A stretch of 64,000 nucleotides of DNA from Streptomyces griseorubiginosus (GCF_001514195.1 NZ_KQ948737.1:514012-578011); one strand, 5' to 3'. Positions 42,069-50,640 are shown, counted from the stretch's first letter. Notes: generated by a model from the letters alone, not told the origin. Numbers and translations: made by a program.

Positions 42069-42761
42069 GTGGACTCGTTGCCGGACGTACTGGCCGCCCA
42101 CGACTACCCCGGCCGCGGCGTGCTGTGGTGCACCACAGGGGACGGAACCGCGCTCGGCGCGTACTTCCTCACCGGGCGCAGCCCCGCCTCCCAGGCCCGC
42201 ACCCTGCGCCGTACCGCTCAAGACACACTGGTCGTCGCCGCCTCCGACACCCGCGAACACGACCACCTCCGGCACTACGTCGCCGCCCGTCAGAGTCGGC
42301 AGTGGCTGGTCTTCGGCAATGGGGAGCAGGTCTCCACGGTCGCCGACCGTCTCGACGCCGGCCGGACGCCTCTCCTTGCCCTGGACGGTCTCGACTACGA
42401 ACCCGACCCACCGATCTTCACCCCGCGTCTGACCGTTGTCGCGGACGGAGACGGAAGGGCGTGGTTCGGCGCCGCGCGACGCAGCGCCGGGGGCCGCACC
42501 ACGACCGACCGACTCACCCTGCACGTCAGCGAGTTGCCTCCCGGCGAGGCCGTACTCATGACGACGTACCGCTCCAGCGGACAGCACCCCGCCACCGGCG
42601 CCCCGTTCACGGAAACCCGCACCACCGCCGAAGACGCCGACGCCCTCCTCGACGAGCTGTGGTCGGCGCTGCCGCCCCGACTCCGCATCGCGGCGGCCGT
42701 TTTCACACCCGGACACCTCGCTGGCGCCGGCATCCGCCAAGCCGCGCGAGTCGGGGACTGA
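42069..42761 (+). CDS. IMP cyclohydrolase-like protein
   Basis: A 230-residue protein matching the Ntn-fold IMP cyclohydrolase (PurO-like) family found as extra copies in actinobacteria. It starts at GTG (VDSLPDVLAAHDYPGRG) with AAGGAG 10 bases upstream. GVLWCTTGDGTALGAYFLTGRSPASQARTLR is the N-terminal core. The canonical purine genes are not nearby, so a role in purine synthesis is not assured. Confidence 0.75.
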   Translation: MDSLPDVLAAHDYPGRGVLWCTTGDGTALGAYFLTGRSPASQARTLRRTAQDTLVVAASDTREHDHLRHYVAARQSRQWLVFGNGEQVSTVADRLDAGRTPLLALDGLDYEPDPPIFTPRLTVVADGDGRAWFGAARRSAGGRTTTDRLTLHVSELPPGEAVLMTTYRSSGQHPATGAPFTETRTTAEDADALLDELWSALPPRLRIAAAVFTPGHLAGAGIRQAARVGD

Positions 42762-42818
42762 CCTTCCTCGCGTACGGAAGGGAGGTGCCAGGCGCATGCC
42801 AAAGGCGGCGAAGCCGAC

Positions 42819-43226
42819 TCAGGCGACGGCCGTTCCCTCCAGTTCGATCATCTGGCCGGGGATCGCCAGCCGTGTCACCTCGAGCATCGTGGTCGTCGGT
42901 TTCACGCCGGCCGCGGACATGCGGGATGCCAGTACGCCGTAGTGCGGGAGCAGTCGGTCGATGTCGGTGGTGTAGACATTGAGGCGGACGAGGTTCCCGA
43001 AGGACATGGCGGCCGCGTTCAGCACGGCCTCCAGGTTGTCGAGGGTCAGGGTCAGTTGTGCGGCCATGTCCCCGTCGTGCTGGGGCCTGCCCTCGGCGTT
43101 CATGGCCGTCTGTCCTGAGCAGTACAGGGTCCGGGTGTGGCCCGAGACGAGTTCTGCCTGGTTGAAGCCCATCTCCACGGACCAGTTCACCGGATTGACC
43201 GGCGTTCGCTTCAGTGCCACCGTCAC
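42819..43226 (-). CDS. RidA-family protein
   Basis: A 135-residue YjgF/YER057c/UK114 protein; relatives hydrolyse reactive enamines/imines. YCSGQTAMNAEGRPQHDGDM and the end LEVTRLAIPGQMIELEGTAV show the fold, but the canonical active-site Arg of true RidA (in the CVEV-type region) is not clear, so it is best called RidA-like. It starts at GTG with AGGAGG. It is divergent from the WYL regulator, which may control it. Confidence 0.9.
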   Translation of the reverse strand: MTVALKRTPVNPVNWSVEMGFNQAELVSGHTRTLYCSGQTAMNAEGRPQHDGDMAAQLTLTLDNLEAVLNAAAMSFGNLVRLNVYTTDIDRLLPHYGVLASRMSAAGVKPTTTMLEVTRLAIPGQMIELEGTAVA

Positions 43227-43321
43227 GTCAACTCCTCCTGCGTCATGGTGGGTTCGAAGTCACGAGGAGCCTGCCAGGGAAAGGTGACACCCTTCGTCAT
43301 GTATGGGCATAGGGTTCTCGC

Positions 43322-44290
43322 ATGCGTGCCGATCGGCTCGTCTCGCTCGTGCTGTTGCTGCGTCAGCGCGGTCGGCTGACCGCGGGCACACTGGCCCGCG
43401 AGCTCGAGGTGTCCACCCGTACCGTGCTGCGCGACATCGAGGCGTTGTCCGCGGCGGGGGTTCCCGTCTACGCCGAACGCGGCCGGCACGGCGGGTTCGC
43501 GTTGCTGCCCGGTTTTCGTACCGAGCTCACGGGGCTGAACCAGGACGAGGCCCTCGCGCTGTCGACCGCCTCATCGGGGCGCGGCGAGCAGGCGTTCGGT
43601 CTCGGTACCGCGCTGACTTCGGCTCTGCGCAAGGTGGTTGACGCACTGCCCGAGCCGCATCAGGCCACCGCGAGCGACGCGGCCCGGCGGTTCCTCGTCG
43701 AGCCGGACACCGACCTGCTCTCGCGGCCGTCCGTCACCGAGGAGGTGCCCGCGACCGCGATGACCGAGGTCCGGCGTGCCGTACTGGCCGGACACCGGCT
43801 GCGCATACGGTACGCGGCCACCGACCAGACCCCTCGGTGGCGCACGGTGGATCCGGTCGGTCTGGTCACCGTGCGCGACCGTGGGTACCTGCTGGCCCTT
43901 CGCGCGGGCGCGGACCGCACGTACCGGTTGTCGCGGGTCCTGGCCGCCGAGGAACTGCCCGAACCGGCACAGCGACCCGACGCGGTGGACCTGGACCGGC
44001 TCTGGCGGGAACGCTGCGCCCGGTTCCTGTCCGGCGACCACATCGCCGTACTGGTACGGGTGAGAGCTGAGCGGCGGGAGGACCTGCTGAACAGCGTGGT
44101 GGCCCTCCGCGGAGCCGAATCGGACACGGAGGGCTGGGTGCGGCTGGAGGTGACGTTCCAGGACCTGCGCCACGCCGAGTGGGCACTGTGGCAGCTCGCC
44201 ACGGACGCGGAAGCGCTGGCCCCGGCGTCTCTGCGCTGCGCCCTGCGCGACCGCGCCGCCACACTCGTCGGGCGCTACGCGCAGTCCTGA
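43322..44290 (+). CDS. HTH-WYL transcriptional regulator (YafY-like)
   Basis: A 322-residue regulator. The N-terminal HTH_11 reads LVLLLRQRGRLTAGTLAREL and VSTRTVLRDIEAL, followed by the wing VPVYAERGRHGGFALL. The WYL domain spans about residues 140-215 (RLRIRYAATDQTPRWRTVDPVGLVTVRDRGYLLA) and the C-terminal WCX part includes VRLEVTFQDLRHAEWALW. The ligand is unknown; WYL domains often sense nucleic acids or small molecules. It is 95 bp from the divergent RidA gene. Confidence 0.92.
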   Translation: MRADRLVSLVLLLRQRGRLTAGTLARELEVSTRTVLRDIEALSAAGVPVYAERGRHGGFALLPGFRTELTGLNQDEALALSTASSGRGEQAFGLGTALTSALRKVVDALPEPHQATASDAARRFLVEPDTDLLSRPSVTEEVPATAMTEVRRAVLAGHRLRIRYAATDQTPRWRTVDPVGLVTVRDRGYLLALRAGADRTYRLSRVLAAEELPEPAQRPDAVDLDRLWRERCARFLSGDHIAVLVRVRAERREDLLNSVVALRGAESDTEGWVRLEVTFQDLRHAEWALWQLATDAEALAPASLRCALRDRAATLVGRYAQS

Positions 44291-44335
44291 GCCCGCCGTC
44301 ACCGGATCCGTTTGTTCAAGCGGCTTGCAGGGCAG

Positions 44336-44977
44336 TCACGGAGCGAGCAGCAGGCCGTCGCCGCGTTCCTTCGCCGCCGCGTAACGCCGGGCCACGTCCT
44401 GCCAGTTGACGACCGCCCACATGGCCTCGATGAAGTCGACCTTCTGGTTCTTGTACTGGAGGTAGAACGCGTGCTCCCAGGCGTCGAAGACCAGGATCGG
44501 CGTGGAGCCCTGGCCCACGTTGCCCTGGTGGTCGTAGACCTGCTCGACGACCAGGCGTCCGCTGAGGGGCTCGTAGGCCAGGACACCCCAGCCCGAACCC
44601 TGCGTGGTCGCCGCGGCCTTGGTCAGCTGGGCCTTGAAGCCGGCGTAGGAGCCGAAGGATTCGGCGATCGCATCCGCCAACTCGCCCACGCCGTCGGCCT
44701 CCAGGGGCTCGCCGCCGCCGTCGCCGCTCATGTTGTGCCAGTAGATGCTGTGCAGGATGTGGCCGGAGAGGTGGAACGCCAGGTTCTTCTCCAGTCCGTT
44801 GATCGAGCCCCAGGACTCCTTGTCGCGCGCTTCGGCGAGCTGCTCCAGGGTGTCGTTGGCGCCCTTGACGTAGGCGGCGTGGTGCTTGTCGTGGTGCAGC
44901 TCGATGATCTCGGGGCTGATGACCGGGGCGAGTGCCGCGTAGTCGTACGGCAGTTCCGGGAGCGTGTACACCGGCAT
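44336..44977 (-). CDS. sodF: Iron superoxide dismutase
   Basis: A 213-residue SOD. I start at ATG (MPVYTLPELPYDY) with GGAGG 9 bases upstream. Metal ligands are His in ELHHDKHHAAYV, His in LSGHILHSIYW, and Asp and His in FDAWEHAFYLQY. In Streptomyces, FeSOD (SodF) backs up the nickel enzyme and is repressed by Nur when nickel is present; a Nur-like box lies just upstream. Cytoplasmic superoxide removal. Confidence 0.95.
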   Translation of the reverse strand: MPVYTLPELPYDYAALAPVISPEIIELHHDKHHAAYVKGANDTLEQLAEARDKESWGSINGLEKNLAFHLSGHILHSIYWHNMSGDGGGEPLEADGVGELADAIAESFGSYAGFKAQLTKAAATTQGSGWGVLAYEPLSGRLVVEQVYDHQGNVGQGSTPILVFDAWEHAFYLQYKNQKVDFIEAMWAVVNWQDVARRYAAAKERGDGLLLAP

Positions 44978-44998
44978 GTCCAACGTCCTCCGACTTAA

Positions 44999-45015
44999 TT
45001 GCGAATGATGTGCAG
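44999..45015 (-). promoter_or_regulatory. Candidate Nur box of sodF
   Basis: TTGCGA-ATGAT-GTGCAG agrees with the split Nur motif (TGCAA-type half, 5-base spacer, TTGCA-type half), and lies 21 bp upstream of the sodF start. A perfect palindrome GTGCAGCTGCAC (45010-45021) overlaps its end. Confidence 0.6.
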
Positions 45016-45051
45016 CTGCACACTAGCAGCAATAAGCCCTCTCCTCCGGTC

Positions 45052-45073
45052 GTGTTCAGGTTGTGTTCAGGGA
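45052..45073 (+). promoter_or_regulatory. 11-bp direct repeat (OmpR/PhoP-type box) before COG4705 gene
   Basis: GTGTTCAGGTT is followed directly by GTGTTCAGGGA. The core GTTCAGG is repeated at exactly 11-bp spacing, the geometry of OmpR-family winged-helix response regulators such as PhoP (GTTCACC repeats). It ends 21 bp before the start codon. Confidence 0.6.
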
Positions 45074-45094
45074 ACCGGTGCCATCGTGCGGATC

Positions 45095-45880
45095 ATGACC
45101 GCAGAGCACGTCCTCGACCGTCGGCCGCTCGACCCGGTGCGCCGGACGGCGAACAAGGTGCCGGAAGTGACCGTCTACTTCTGGATCATCAAGGTGCTGA
45201 CCACCGGCATGGGCGAGACGGCGTCGGACTTCCTGGCGAAGGCCCTCGGCCCGGTGCCCGCGGTCGGACTCGGCGGTCTCGCCCTGATCGCCTCCCTCGC
45301 CGTGCAGTTCACCCTTCGCCGCTACGTTGCCTGGGCCTACTGGACGGCCGTCGTGATGGTCAGCGTCGTCGGCACGATGGCCGCCGACGTCCTGCATGTC
45401 GGCCTCGGTGTGCCGTACGTCGTCTCGACGCCGGCCTTCCTCGTCGTGCTGGCCGCGGTCTTCGCCCTCTGGTACCGCTCCGAGGGGACCCTGTCGATCC
45501 ACGGCATCCGTACGCGCCGCCGCGAGGTGTTCTACTGGGCGGCCGTCCTCGCGACCTTCGCCCTCGGCACCGCGGCGGGCGACCTCACCGCCGGCATCGG
45601 GTTCGGGTACCTCGGTTCGGTCGTGCTCTTCGCGGTCGCCATCTGCCTGCCCGCCCTCGCGCACCGCTTCGGCACGCTCAGCGCGGTGACCGCCTTCTGG
45701 ACGGCGTACGTCATCACCCGCCCGCTGGGTGCCTCGCTCGCCGACTGGATGGCCGTGGGGCACACCCGCGGCGGCCTGGGGCTCGGGCTCGCTCCGGTCA
45801 CGCTCGCGTGGACGGCCGCGATCGTCGCGTTCGTCGCCTACCTCGCCGTGTCGCGGCGCGACGTCCGCGTCAACGGCTGA
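45095..45880 (+). CDS. COG4705/DUF347 membrane protein
   Basis: A 261-residue integral membrane protein with about eight helices and the internal repeats of DUF347 (KVLTTGMGETASDFL, FALGTAAGDLTAGIGFGYLGS, FWTAYVITRPLGASLADWM). Acidic residues inside helices (GMGETASD, AAGDL, LADW) are family-conserved and suggest cation handling, but no transport function is proved. ATG chosen; GTG three codons upstream is possible. It overlaps the convergent transporter gene by 11 bp. Confidence 0.85.
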   Translation: MTAEHVLDRRPLDPVRRTANKVPEVTVYFWIIKVLTTGMGETASDFLAKALGPVPAVGLGGLALIASLAVQFTLRRYVAWAYWTAVVMVSVVGTMAADVLHVGLGVPYVVSTPAFLVVLAAVFALWYRSEGTLSIHGIRTRRREVFYWAAVLATFALGTAAGDLTAGIGFGYLGSVVLFAVAICLPALAHRFGTLSAVTAFWTAYVITRPLGASLADWMAVGHTRGGLGLGLAPVTLAWTAAIVAFVAYLAVSRRDVRVNG

Positions 45881-46961
45881 GCCTGCGCGCGGCGCGTCCG
45901 CCGACGACGTGGTTGGCCGCCGTCTTCTGCAAGAGGCCGTAGGCGAGGACCGGCAGGAGCAGGTGCGGTTTGTCGGGCAGCGTGGTGGAGATCAGAACCG
46001 CGCTCGCGCTGCTGTTGCTCATTCCGCAGGCGAGGGTGAGGGACGAGGCGGCGTCCGTGTCCAGGCGCAGCAGCCGGGCGGCGCAACGGCCCAGGGCGAA
46101 GGACGTCAGGCAGACCAGGGTCGCCACGGCGAGGGCGGCGGCCAGCAGCAGCGGGCGGGGGTGGGTCAGGAAGGAGCTGAACGCCCCGCTGGCGTTGACG
46201 TAGGTCAGCAGCAGCGAGCCCGCGAGAGCCGTGGGGACGACCGCGGCCAGTGTCCGGGCGAGCGGGGCCGGTGGCAGCACGAGACGGCAGAGGACCCCGG
46301 CCGCGCAGGGAATGACCACTCCCCCCAGGGTGACGGCTCCGCCCGCGGTGCTCGCGGCGCGGCCGAGCTGATCGGCGTACTCCTGGTCGACGAGGGGCGC
46401 GAGGGCCCTCACGGTCAGGGGCACGGCGAGGGGGCTGAGGAGGGTGGAGGCGAGGACGAGGCCGACCATCGTCGGCTGGTCGCCGTCGCCCTTGCCGGTC
46501 CAGACCGTCGCACCCGCGGCGACCGGCATCGCCACGATCAGGATCATCGCGGTGACCAGGCCGCTGCCGCCGTCGGAGTCGGGGGTCCGGTGCAACACGA
46601 ATGCCAGAGCGGGCACGACCAGCAGCGGGACGGCCAGGTGGAGGGTGAGTCCGGCGAGCAGGGTCCGCGGGTGTCGCAGGAGTCTGCCCAAGGCCTGCGC
46701 GGGGACCTGGAGTCCTGCGGAGAACAGGACCAGCGCCAGGAGGAGTGGTGCGCTGTGCAGGGAGATGCGGGCGGTGTCCCCCAGCGGGAGGGTGTGAGGT
46801 CGGCGGAGCCACAGGCCGGGGCCGGGCAGCAGCGCGGCGAGCGCGTAGGAGACGACGACGGTACGGCCGAGACGGCGGCGCATCCAGATGGACGGGCCGG
46901 AGGTGGGGGTGGGGGTCTGGGCGGTGTGAGCGTGGGGGGCGGTGCCGGGCTCGGAGCGCAT
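45870..46961 (-). CDS. Bile acid:sodium symporter-like (BASS) transporter
   Basis: A 363-residue membrane protein with about ten hydrophobic helices after a 30-residue Pro/Thr-rich tail. It looks like the BASS/SBF superfamily: LVTAMILIVAMPVAAGATVWTG and LTLACGMSNSSASAVLISTTLP occupy the places of the discontinuous helices that bind sodium. Substrate unknown. It is followed convergently by the COG4705 gene, and lies downstream of the histidine kinase gene. Confidence 0.75.
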   Translation of the reverse strand: MRSEPGTAPHAHTAQTPTPTSGPSIWMRRRLGRTVVVSYALAALLPGPGLWLRRPHTLPLGDTARISLHSAPLLLALVLFSAGLQVPAQALGRLLRHPRTLLAGLTLHLAVPLLVVPALAFVLHRTPDSDGGSGLVTAMILIVAMPVAAGATVWTGKGDGDQPTMVGLVLASTLLSPLAVPLTVRALAPLVDQEYADQLGRAASTAGGAVTLGGVVIPCAAGVLCRLVLPPAPLARTLAAVVPTALAGSLLLTYVNASGAFSSFLTHPRPLLLAAALAVATLVCLTSFALGRCAARLLRLDTDAASSLTLACGMSNSSASAVLISTTLPDKPHLLLPVLAYGLLQKTAANHVVGGRAARRLSR

Positions 46962-47011
46962 GAGGGCATGCTGACCTGGTGTGAGGTGACCTGCGGGGAC
47001 ATGCTCGCGGT

Positions 47012-47029
47012 GGTCAGGATGCGTTCAGG
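47012..47029. promoter_or_regulatory. Second 11-bp-spaced GTTCAGG repeat
   Basis: GGTCAGG at 47012 and GTTCAGG at 47023 repeat at 11-bp spacing in the gap between the kinase stop and the BASS gene start. It has the same core as the repeat before the COG4705 gene. Confidence 0.5.
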
Positions 47030-47100
47030 TCGATGGGCTGCGGACGGGGTCGGATTGGGGGGTGATGCTACGCAGGCCCCCGGGGGTCACTGCTCCACGC

Positions 47101-48549
47101 TCATCCCGTCGGCAGCGTGACCGTGAACCGCGCTCCCGGTGTGTGATCGGCGTCGTGCACGACGTCTCCCCCGGCCGCGCGGGCCAGTCGGCGGGCGAGG
47201 GACAGACCGAGGCCGGCGCCGTCGTGGCCGTCGTCGGGGTCGGCACGGCGGCCGGGCTGGAAGAGGTCGGCGGCGAAGGTCTTCGGTACGCCCGGGCCGT
47301 CGTCCTCGACGTCGATACGGACGGCACCGGAGGCCGGGCGTACGCGTACCGTGACCGTCTTTTCGGCGTGGCGGAGAGCGTTGGCCAGTAGGGGGCTGAC
47401 GATCCGTTCGAGGATGTTGGCGGTGACGCCCGCTGTCAGGGGCGCCCCCTGCGTCTCGACGCGGATCTCCACTCCGCCTGCCGTGACCTGGAGTTCGGTC
47501 AGTCGGCGCAGTGACGGGCCGACCTCGGCGGTGCCGGGAGCGGTCGCGGGGCTCTGTGTGGTGTCGCGGGCGGCGTCGAGCAGCGTGTCGCAGATGGCGC
47601 GCATCGAGTGGGCCGCCTCGGCGATCACCTCGTGGGTGGCCCGGGTCTCGGCCGTCGAGCGGGGACGGGCGCACCACCAGTCGAGTTCGGCGACGATCCG
47701 GGCGAGCGGGGTGCGCAGTTCGTGCGACAGCTCGCCGGTCAGCTGCTGCTCGTGACGCAGGACCGCGCGGATACGGTCCAGCAGGGCGTCGAAGGAGGCG
47801 CCGAGGCGGGCAAGTTCGGCCGGCCGGCGTACGGTGCCGAAGCGCTGGGCGGAGCCGACCGCACTCCACCGCGTGGCCTGCTCGGTCATGTCACGGACGG
47901 GGCGCAGCGCCCGGCCGACCATGAGGTGGGTCAGCGCGTAGGTGCAGGCGAGCATCAGGGCGTCCAGGACGAGGGAGCCGAGCAGCATGCTGTCGGCCGA
48001 ACCGCGGTACGGGGCAAGGTCCAGGGCGGTGACGACGGTGGCGGTGGTACGGCCGCCGGTGACGATGTCGGAGCACAGGCGGACCGACCGGTGCCGCTCC
48101 CCTCGTACCGTCGAACAGGTCCGCAGGCCCTGTGCGGCGAGCCGGTCGGCGGCCGCGGTGAGGGGATTGCCGGGTGCGGTGAGGGGATTGCCGGGTGCGG
48201 GGGCGGAACTGCCGGGCGCGGCGGACGGTGGTCTCTGCGGCGCGGAACTGCCCGCCGGCGGTCCCTCCAGCAGACGACCGCCGGCGTAGATCCACACGTT
48301 GGCGTCGAGGAGTTCGTCGTGGCCGGTCTCCAGAACGCGCACGCGCGGGCCCCTGGTGTCGACGGTCGTGGCGACCGCGGCCGCCCGGCTGAGCAGCTCG
48401 TCGTCCGCCTGCTGCCCCAGATGCCGTTCCATCACCGCGTTGAAGACCACGGTGAGGACCGTCATCAGCAGGGCGGCGGCGGTGAGTGCCGTCAGGGAGA
48501 GTCGGCCGCGCAGGGTTCGGGGGGTGAGGCCGCGCCGGACACGGTTCAT
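47101..48549 (-). CDS. Two-component sensor histidine kinase
   Basis: A 482-residue membrane kinase. The first membrane helix is about residues 17-39 and the second about 180-205, with an extracellular sensor of about 140 residues between. A HAMP-like linker follows. The H-box is GELSHELRTPLARIV; N-box SPLLANALRHAEKTV; G-boxes VEDDGPGVPK and GAGLGLSLARRLA. The sensor contains a 7-residue duplication (APGNPLT repeated) in a Pro/Ala/Ser-rich stretch. Its start overlaps the response regulator stop by 4 bases. Confidence 0.95.
   Translation of the reverse strand: MNRVRRGLTPRTLRGRLSLTALTAAALLMTVLTVVFNAVMERHLGQQADDELLSRAAAVATTVDTRGPRVRVLETGHDELLDANVWIYAGGRLLEGPPAGSSAPQRPPSAAPGSSAPAPGNPLTAPGNPLTAAADRLAAQGLRTCSTVRGERHRSVRLCSDIVTGGRTTATVVTALDLAPYRGSADSMLLGSLVLDALMLACTYALTHLMVGRALRPVRDMTEQATRWSAVGSAQRFGTVRRPAELARLGASFDALLDRIRAVLRHEQQLTGELSHELRTPLARIVAELDWWCARPRSTAETRATHEVIAEAAHSMRAICDTLLDAARDTTQSPATAPGTAEVGPSLRRLTELQVTAGGVEIRVETQGAPLTAGVTANILERIVSPLLANALRHAEKTVTVRVRPASGAVRIDVEDDGPGVPKTFAADLFQPGRRADPDDGHDGAGLGLSLARRLARAAGGDVVHDADHTPGARFTVTLPTG
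48155..48196. repeat. In-frame 21-bp tandem duplication in the kinase sensor
   Basis: Two identical 21-bp copies in direct succession, each encoding a 7-residue unit of the low-complexity part of the extracellular domain. The length keeps the frame, so it looks like recent slippage. Confidence 0.8.
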
Positions 48550-49208
48550 GACAGCCGGTGTCCCATCCCTCGTGCGGTGCCGATCGTCAGTTCGCTGTCC
48601 GCCGCGCGCAGCTTGCGGCGGAGGCGGGTGAGGTACTGGTCCAGGGTGTTGTCGCTGACGTGCGCGCCTTCCGGCCAGCCGGCCCGGGCCAGGTCCCGTC
48701 GGCGCACGAGGTCGCCGCCCGCCGCGGCGAGCGCGGCCAGGAGCCGGAACTCCGTCGGTGAGAGGGTGACGGGCACCCCGCGGACGGTCGCGTGGTGGCC
48801 CACCGGATCCAGGACCAGGTCACCCGCGGTGGCAGGCGGCGGGGGTCCGGCCCGTCTGAGCGCGGCGCGCAACCGGGCGGTGAGTTCGGCCAGGTGGAAG
48901 GGCTTGGGCAGGTAGTCGTCGCCCCCGGCGGAGAACCCGGACAGCCGGTCGGTGACGTGGTGGCGGGCCGTGAGGAAGATGACCGGACCGCGGAATCCGC
49001 CCGCGCGCAGGGCCTGGCACACGTCCCGCCCGTCGGCGTCGGGCAGCCCCACGTCGAGGATCACGCCCGCGATGTCGACGTCGGCCAGGCGCAGGGCGGT
49101 GGCTCCGTCGGCGGCGAGAACGGGGGTGAAGCCCTCGTCGTTCAGGGCGCGGCGCAGGACGTCACGCAGGGCGTGATCGTCCTCCACGACCAGGATCTTG
49201 GGGCGCAT
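48546..49208 (-). CDS. OmpR-family response regulator
   Basis: A 220-residue regulator. The receiver domain has acidic residues VVEDD, phospho-acceptor Asp in GVILDVGLPDADG, and Thr/Lys in FLTARHH and DDYLPKPFH. The winged-helix DNA-binding domain ends in SDNTLDQYLTRLRRKLR and GTARGMGHRL. It starts MRPKILVVEDD. It is 4-bp coupled to the kinase gene. Winged-helix proteins of this type bind direct repeats spaced 11 bp, as seen at two places nearby. Confidence 0.95.
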   Translation of the reverse strand: MRPKILVVEDDHALRDVLRRALNDEGFTPVLAADGATALRLADVDIAGVILDVGLPDADGRDVCQALRAGGFRGPVIFLTARHHVTDRLSGFSAGGDDYLPKPFHLAELTARLRAALRRAGPPPPATAGDLVLDPVGHHATVRGVPVTLSPTEFRLLAALAAAGGDLVRRRDLARAGWPEGAHVSDNTLDQYLTRLRRKLRAADSELTIGTARGMGHRLS

Positions 49209-49887
49209 GCTCCTCCGGGGTTCGCGGTTCTGCGGGCGGGGCGAGAAAGGCGGCGGGCAGCCGGCGGGCGGCGACGCACAGGCACAGCCCGAGCCAGCCG
49301 ACGGCGAAGAGCCAGCCGGCGACGACATCGCTGAACCAGTGGACGCCGAGGTAGACACGGGTCAGTCCGACCAGCGCGCCCCAGCAGCCGACGGCTGTGC
49401 GCAGGGCCGTGCCGCCGCGCGGGGCACGCAGGGTCAGCGCGATGACGAGCAGTCCCGCCGTCAGGGCCGCGGTGGTGGTGTGCCCGGAGGGGAAGGACCA
49501 GCCGCTCGCCGCCGTGGCCCAGTCGAGGCGCGGCGGGCGGGCCCGGTGCAGGGCCTCCATCAGGCCGTAGCGCAGGGCCTGTCCGCCGGTGAGGCAGGCG
49601 AGACCGAGTGCCGCGGCCGTCAGGCGTTGCCGCGCGGTCCGTCCGGCCAGGACGCCGGCGAGCGTGACGAGGAGATACGGGAGGGCGCCGGTGCCGGTGG
49701 CGGTCACGCCCCGTGCGAGGGCCGACAGCATGGTCGGGCGGTGGTGGAGGGACCAGGTGAGCAGGGAGCGGTCGCCCCAGAGCGGGCCGCCGTCGCCACC
49801 GACGGCGTTGACGGCCAGGACCGTGAACGCCGCCCAGGCGCCGACGCCGACGCTTCCGGCCAGTTCGCAGACGTCGCCGCGCTTCAT
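49162..49887 (-). CDS. PAP2-family phosphatase
   Basis: A 241-residue membrane protein with about six helices. PAP2 motif 2 is SFPSGHTTT and motif 3 is RVYLGVHWFSDVVAGW. Motif 1 ends HRARP but lacks the usual Lys, so activity is uncertain. The last 15 codons overlap the start of the response regulator gene by 47 bp in another frame, which suggests coupled expression. It starts at ATG inside the stop of the second PAP2 gene (ATGA). Confidence 0.88.
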   Translation of the reverse strand: MKRGDVCELAGSVGVGAWAAFTVLAVNAVGGDGGPLWGDRSLLTWSLHHRPTMLSALARGVTATGTGALPYLLVTLAGVLAGRTARQRLTAAALGLACLTGGQALRYGLMEALHRARPPRLDWATAASGWSFPSGHTTTAALTAGLLVIALTLRAPRGGTALRTAVGCWGALVGLTRVYLGVHWFSDVVAGWLFAVGWLGLCLCVAARRLPAAFLAPPAEPRTPEEHAPQDPGRGGRSRPA

Positions 49888-50540
49888 GAGACGGCGAGCA
49901 ACGGGCTCAGCGGTGTACCGGTGAGGAGGCGGGTGACGGCCCCCGCCCGCCGTCGTACGAGCGTCATCAGGCCGAAGGCGACCGCGGCGCCCACGGTCAG
50001 CCCGGCCAGTACGTCGTGCGGGTAGTGCACGCCGACCCACACCCGGGAGGCCGCCATCGCGAGCGCGCCGGCCACCGCCCACGCGCCCAGCCTTCTGGAG
50101 ACGAAGAGGAGCGCCACGGCCGCGGCGGCGGCGATGGCCGCGTGGTTGCTGGGGAACGACCAGTCGCCGGGTGCGGGACACGACTCCAGCGTCTTCACCG
50201 CGAGGGTCCGACACGGTCGGTTCTCGTGCACGAGGAGCTTGATCACGGAGTTGACACCGTACGCCGCCACGACCGTCAGGGGTACGGCCAGTGCGGTCAC
50301 CGCCGCCACGGCGTCCACCCGTCTGGCGCGCCACCACCCCGCGACCGTCAACACCGCGAACAGCACGAGTCCGTACGCCGACCAAACGGACACCAAGGCG
50401 TCCAGCCAGCCCGGGGAACGGTGGGCCAGGCCGACCACGTCCCGGTAGGCCGAGCCGTCGATCGACGCTCCGTCGAGGGCGAGGGTCTTTACCGAGGGGC
50501 CCACCGCGAGCTGCTGCGGCCCGGCTACGGTGGCGGTCAT
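49884..50540 (-). CDS. PAP2-family phosphatase
   Basis: A 218-residue membrane phosphatase, probably acting on lipid phosphates or undecaprenyl pyrophosphate. Motif 1 is KLLVHENRP, motif 2 SFPSNHAAI (Asn in place of Gly) and motif 3 SRVWVGVHYPHDVLAG. About six membrane helices. I start at MTATVAGPQQ. It is the first gene of the PAP2-PAP2-regulator-kinase run and is divergent from the BlaI gene, with dyad operators between. Confidence 0.92.
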   Translation of the reverse strand: MTATVAGPQQLAVGPSVKTLALDGASIDGSAYRDVVGLAHRSPGWLDALVSVWSAYGLVLFAVLTVAGWWRARRVDAVAAVTALAVPLTVVAAYGVNSVIKLLVHENRPCRTLAVKTLESCPAPGDWSFPSNHAAIAAAAAVALLFVSRRLGAWAVAGALAMAASRVWVGVHYPHDVLAGLTVGAAVAFGLMTLVRRRAGAVTRLLTGTPLSPLLAVS

Positions 50541-50604
50541 CTGGTGGTTCCCTTCGCTGCGGGCGGCCGGACGGCCGGGACCACCTGACACGGCGGCCCC
50601 GACT

Positions 50605-50622
50605 GACTACAATTCTGTAGAC
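50605..50622. promoter_or_regulatory. BlaI-type operator 1
   Basis: GACTACAATTCTGTAGAC: CTACA and TGTAG arms around ATTC. The arms match the TACA/TGTA half-sites of BlaI/MecI operators. Confidence 0.65.
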
Positions 50623-50624
50623 GG

Positions 50625-50640
50625 TCTACGTCACTGTAGA
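50625..50640. promoter_or_regulatory. BlaI-type operator 2
   Basis: TCTACGTCACTGTAGA: TCTAC and GTAGA arms, three bases after operator 1 and 25 bp before the BlaI start. Two adjacent sites allow cooperative autorepression. Confidence 0.65.
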
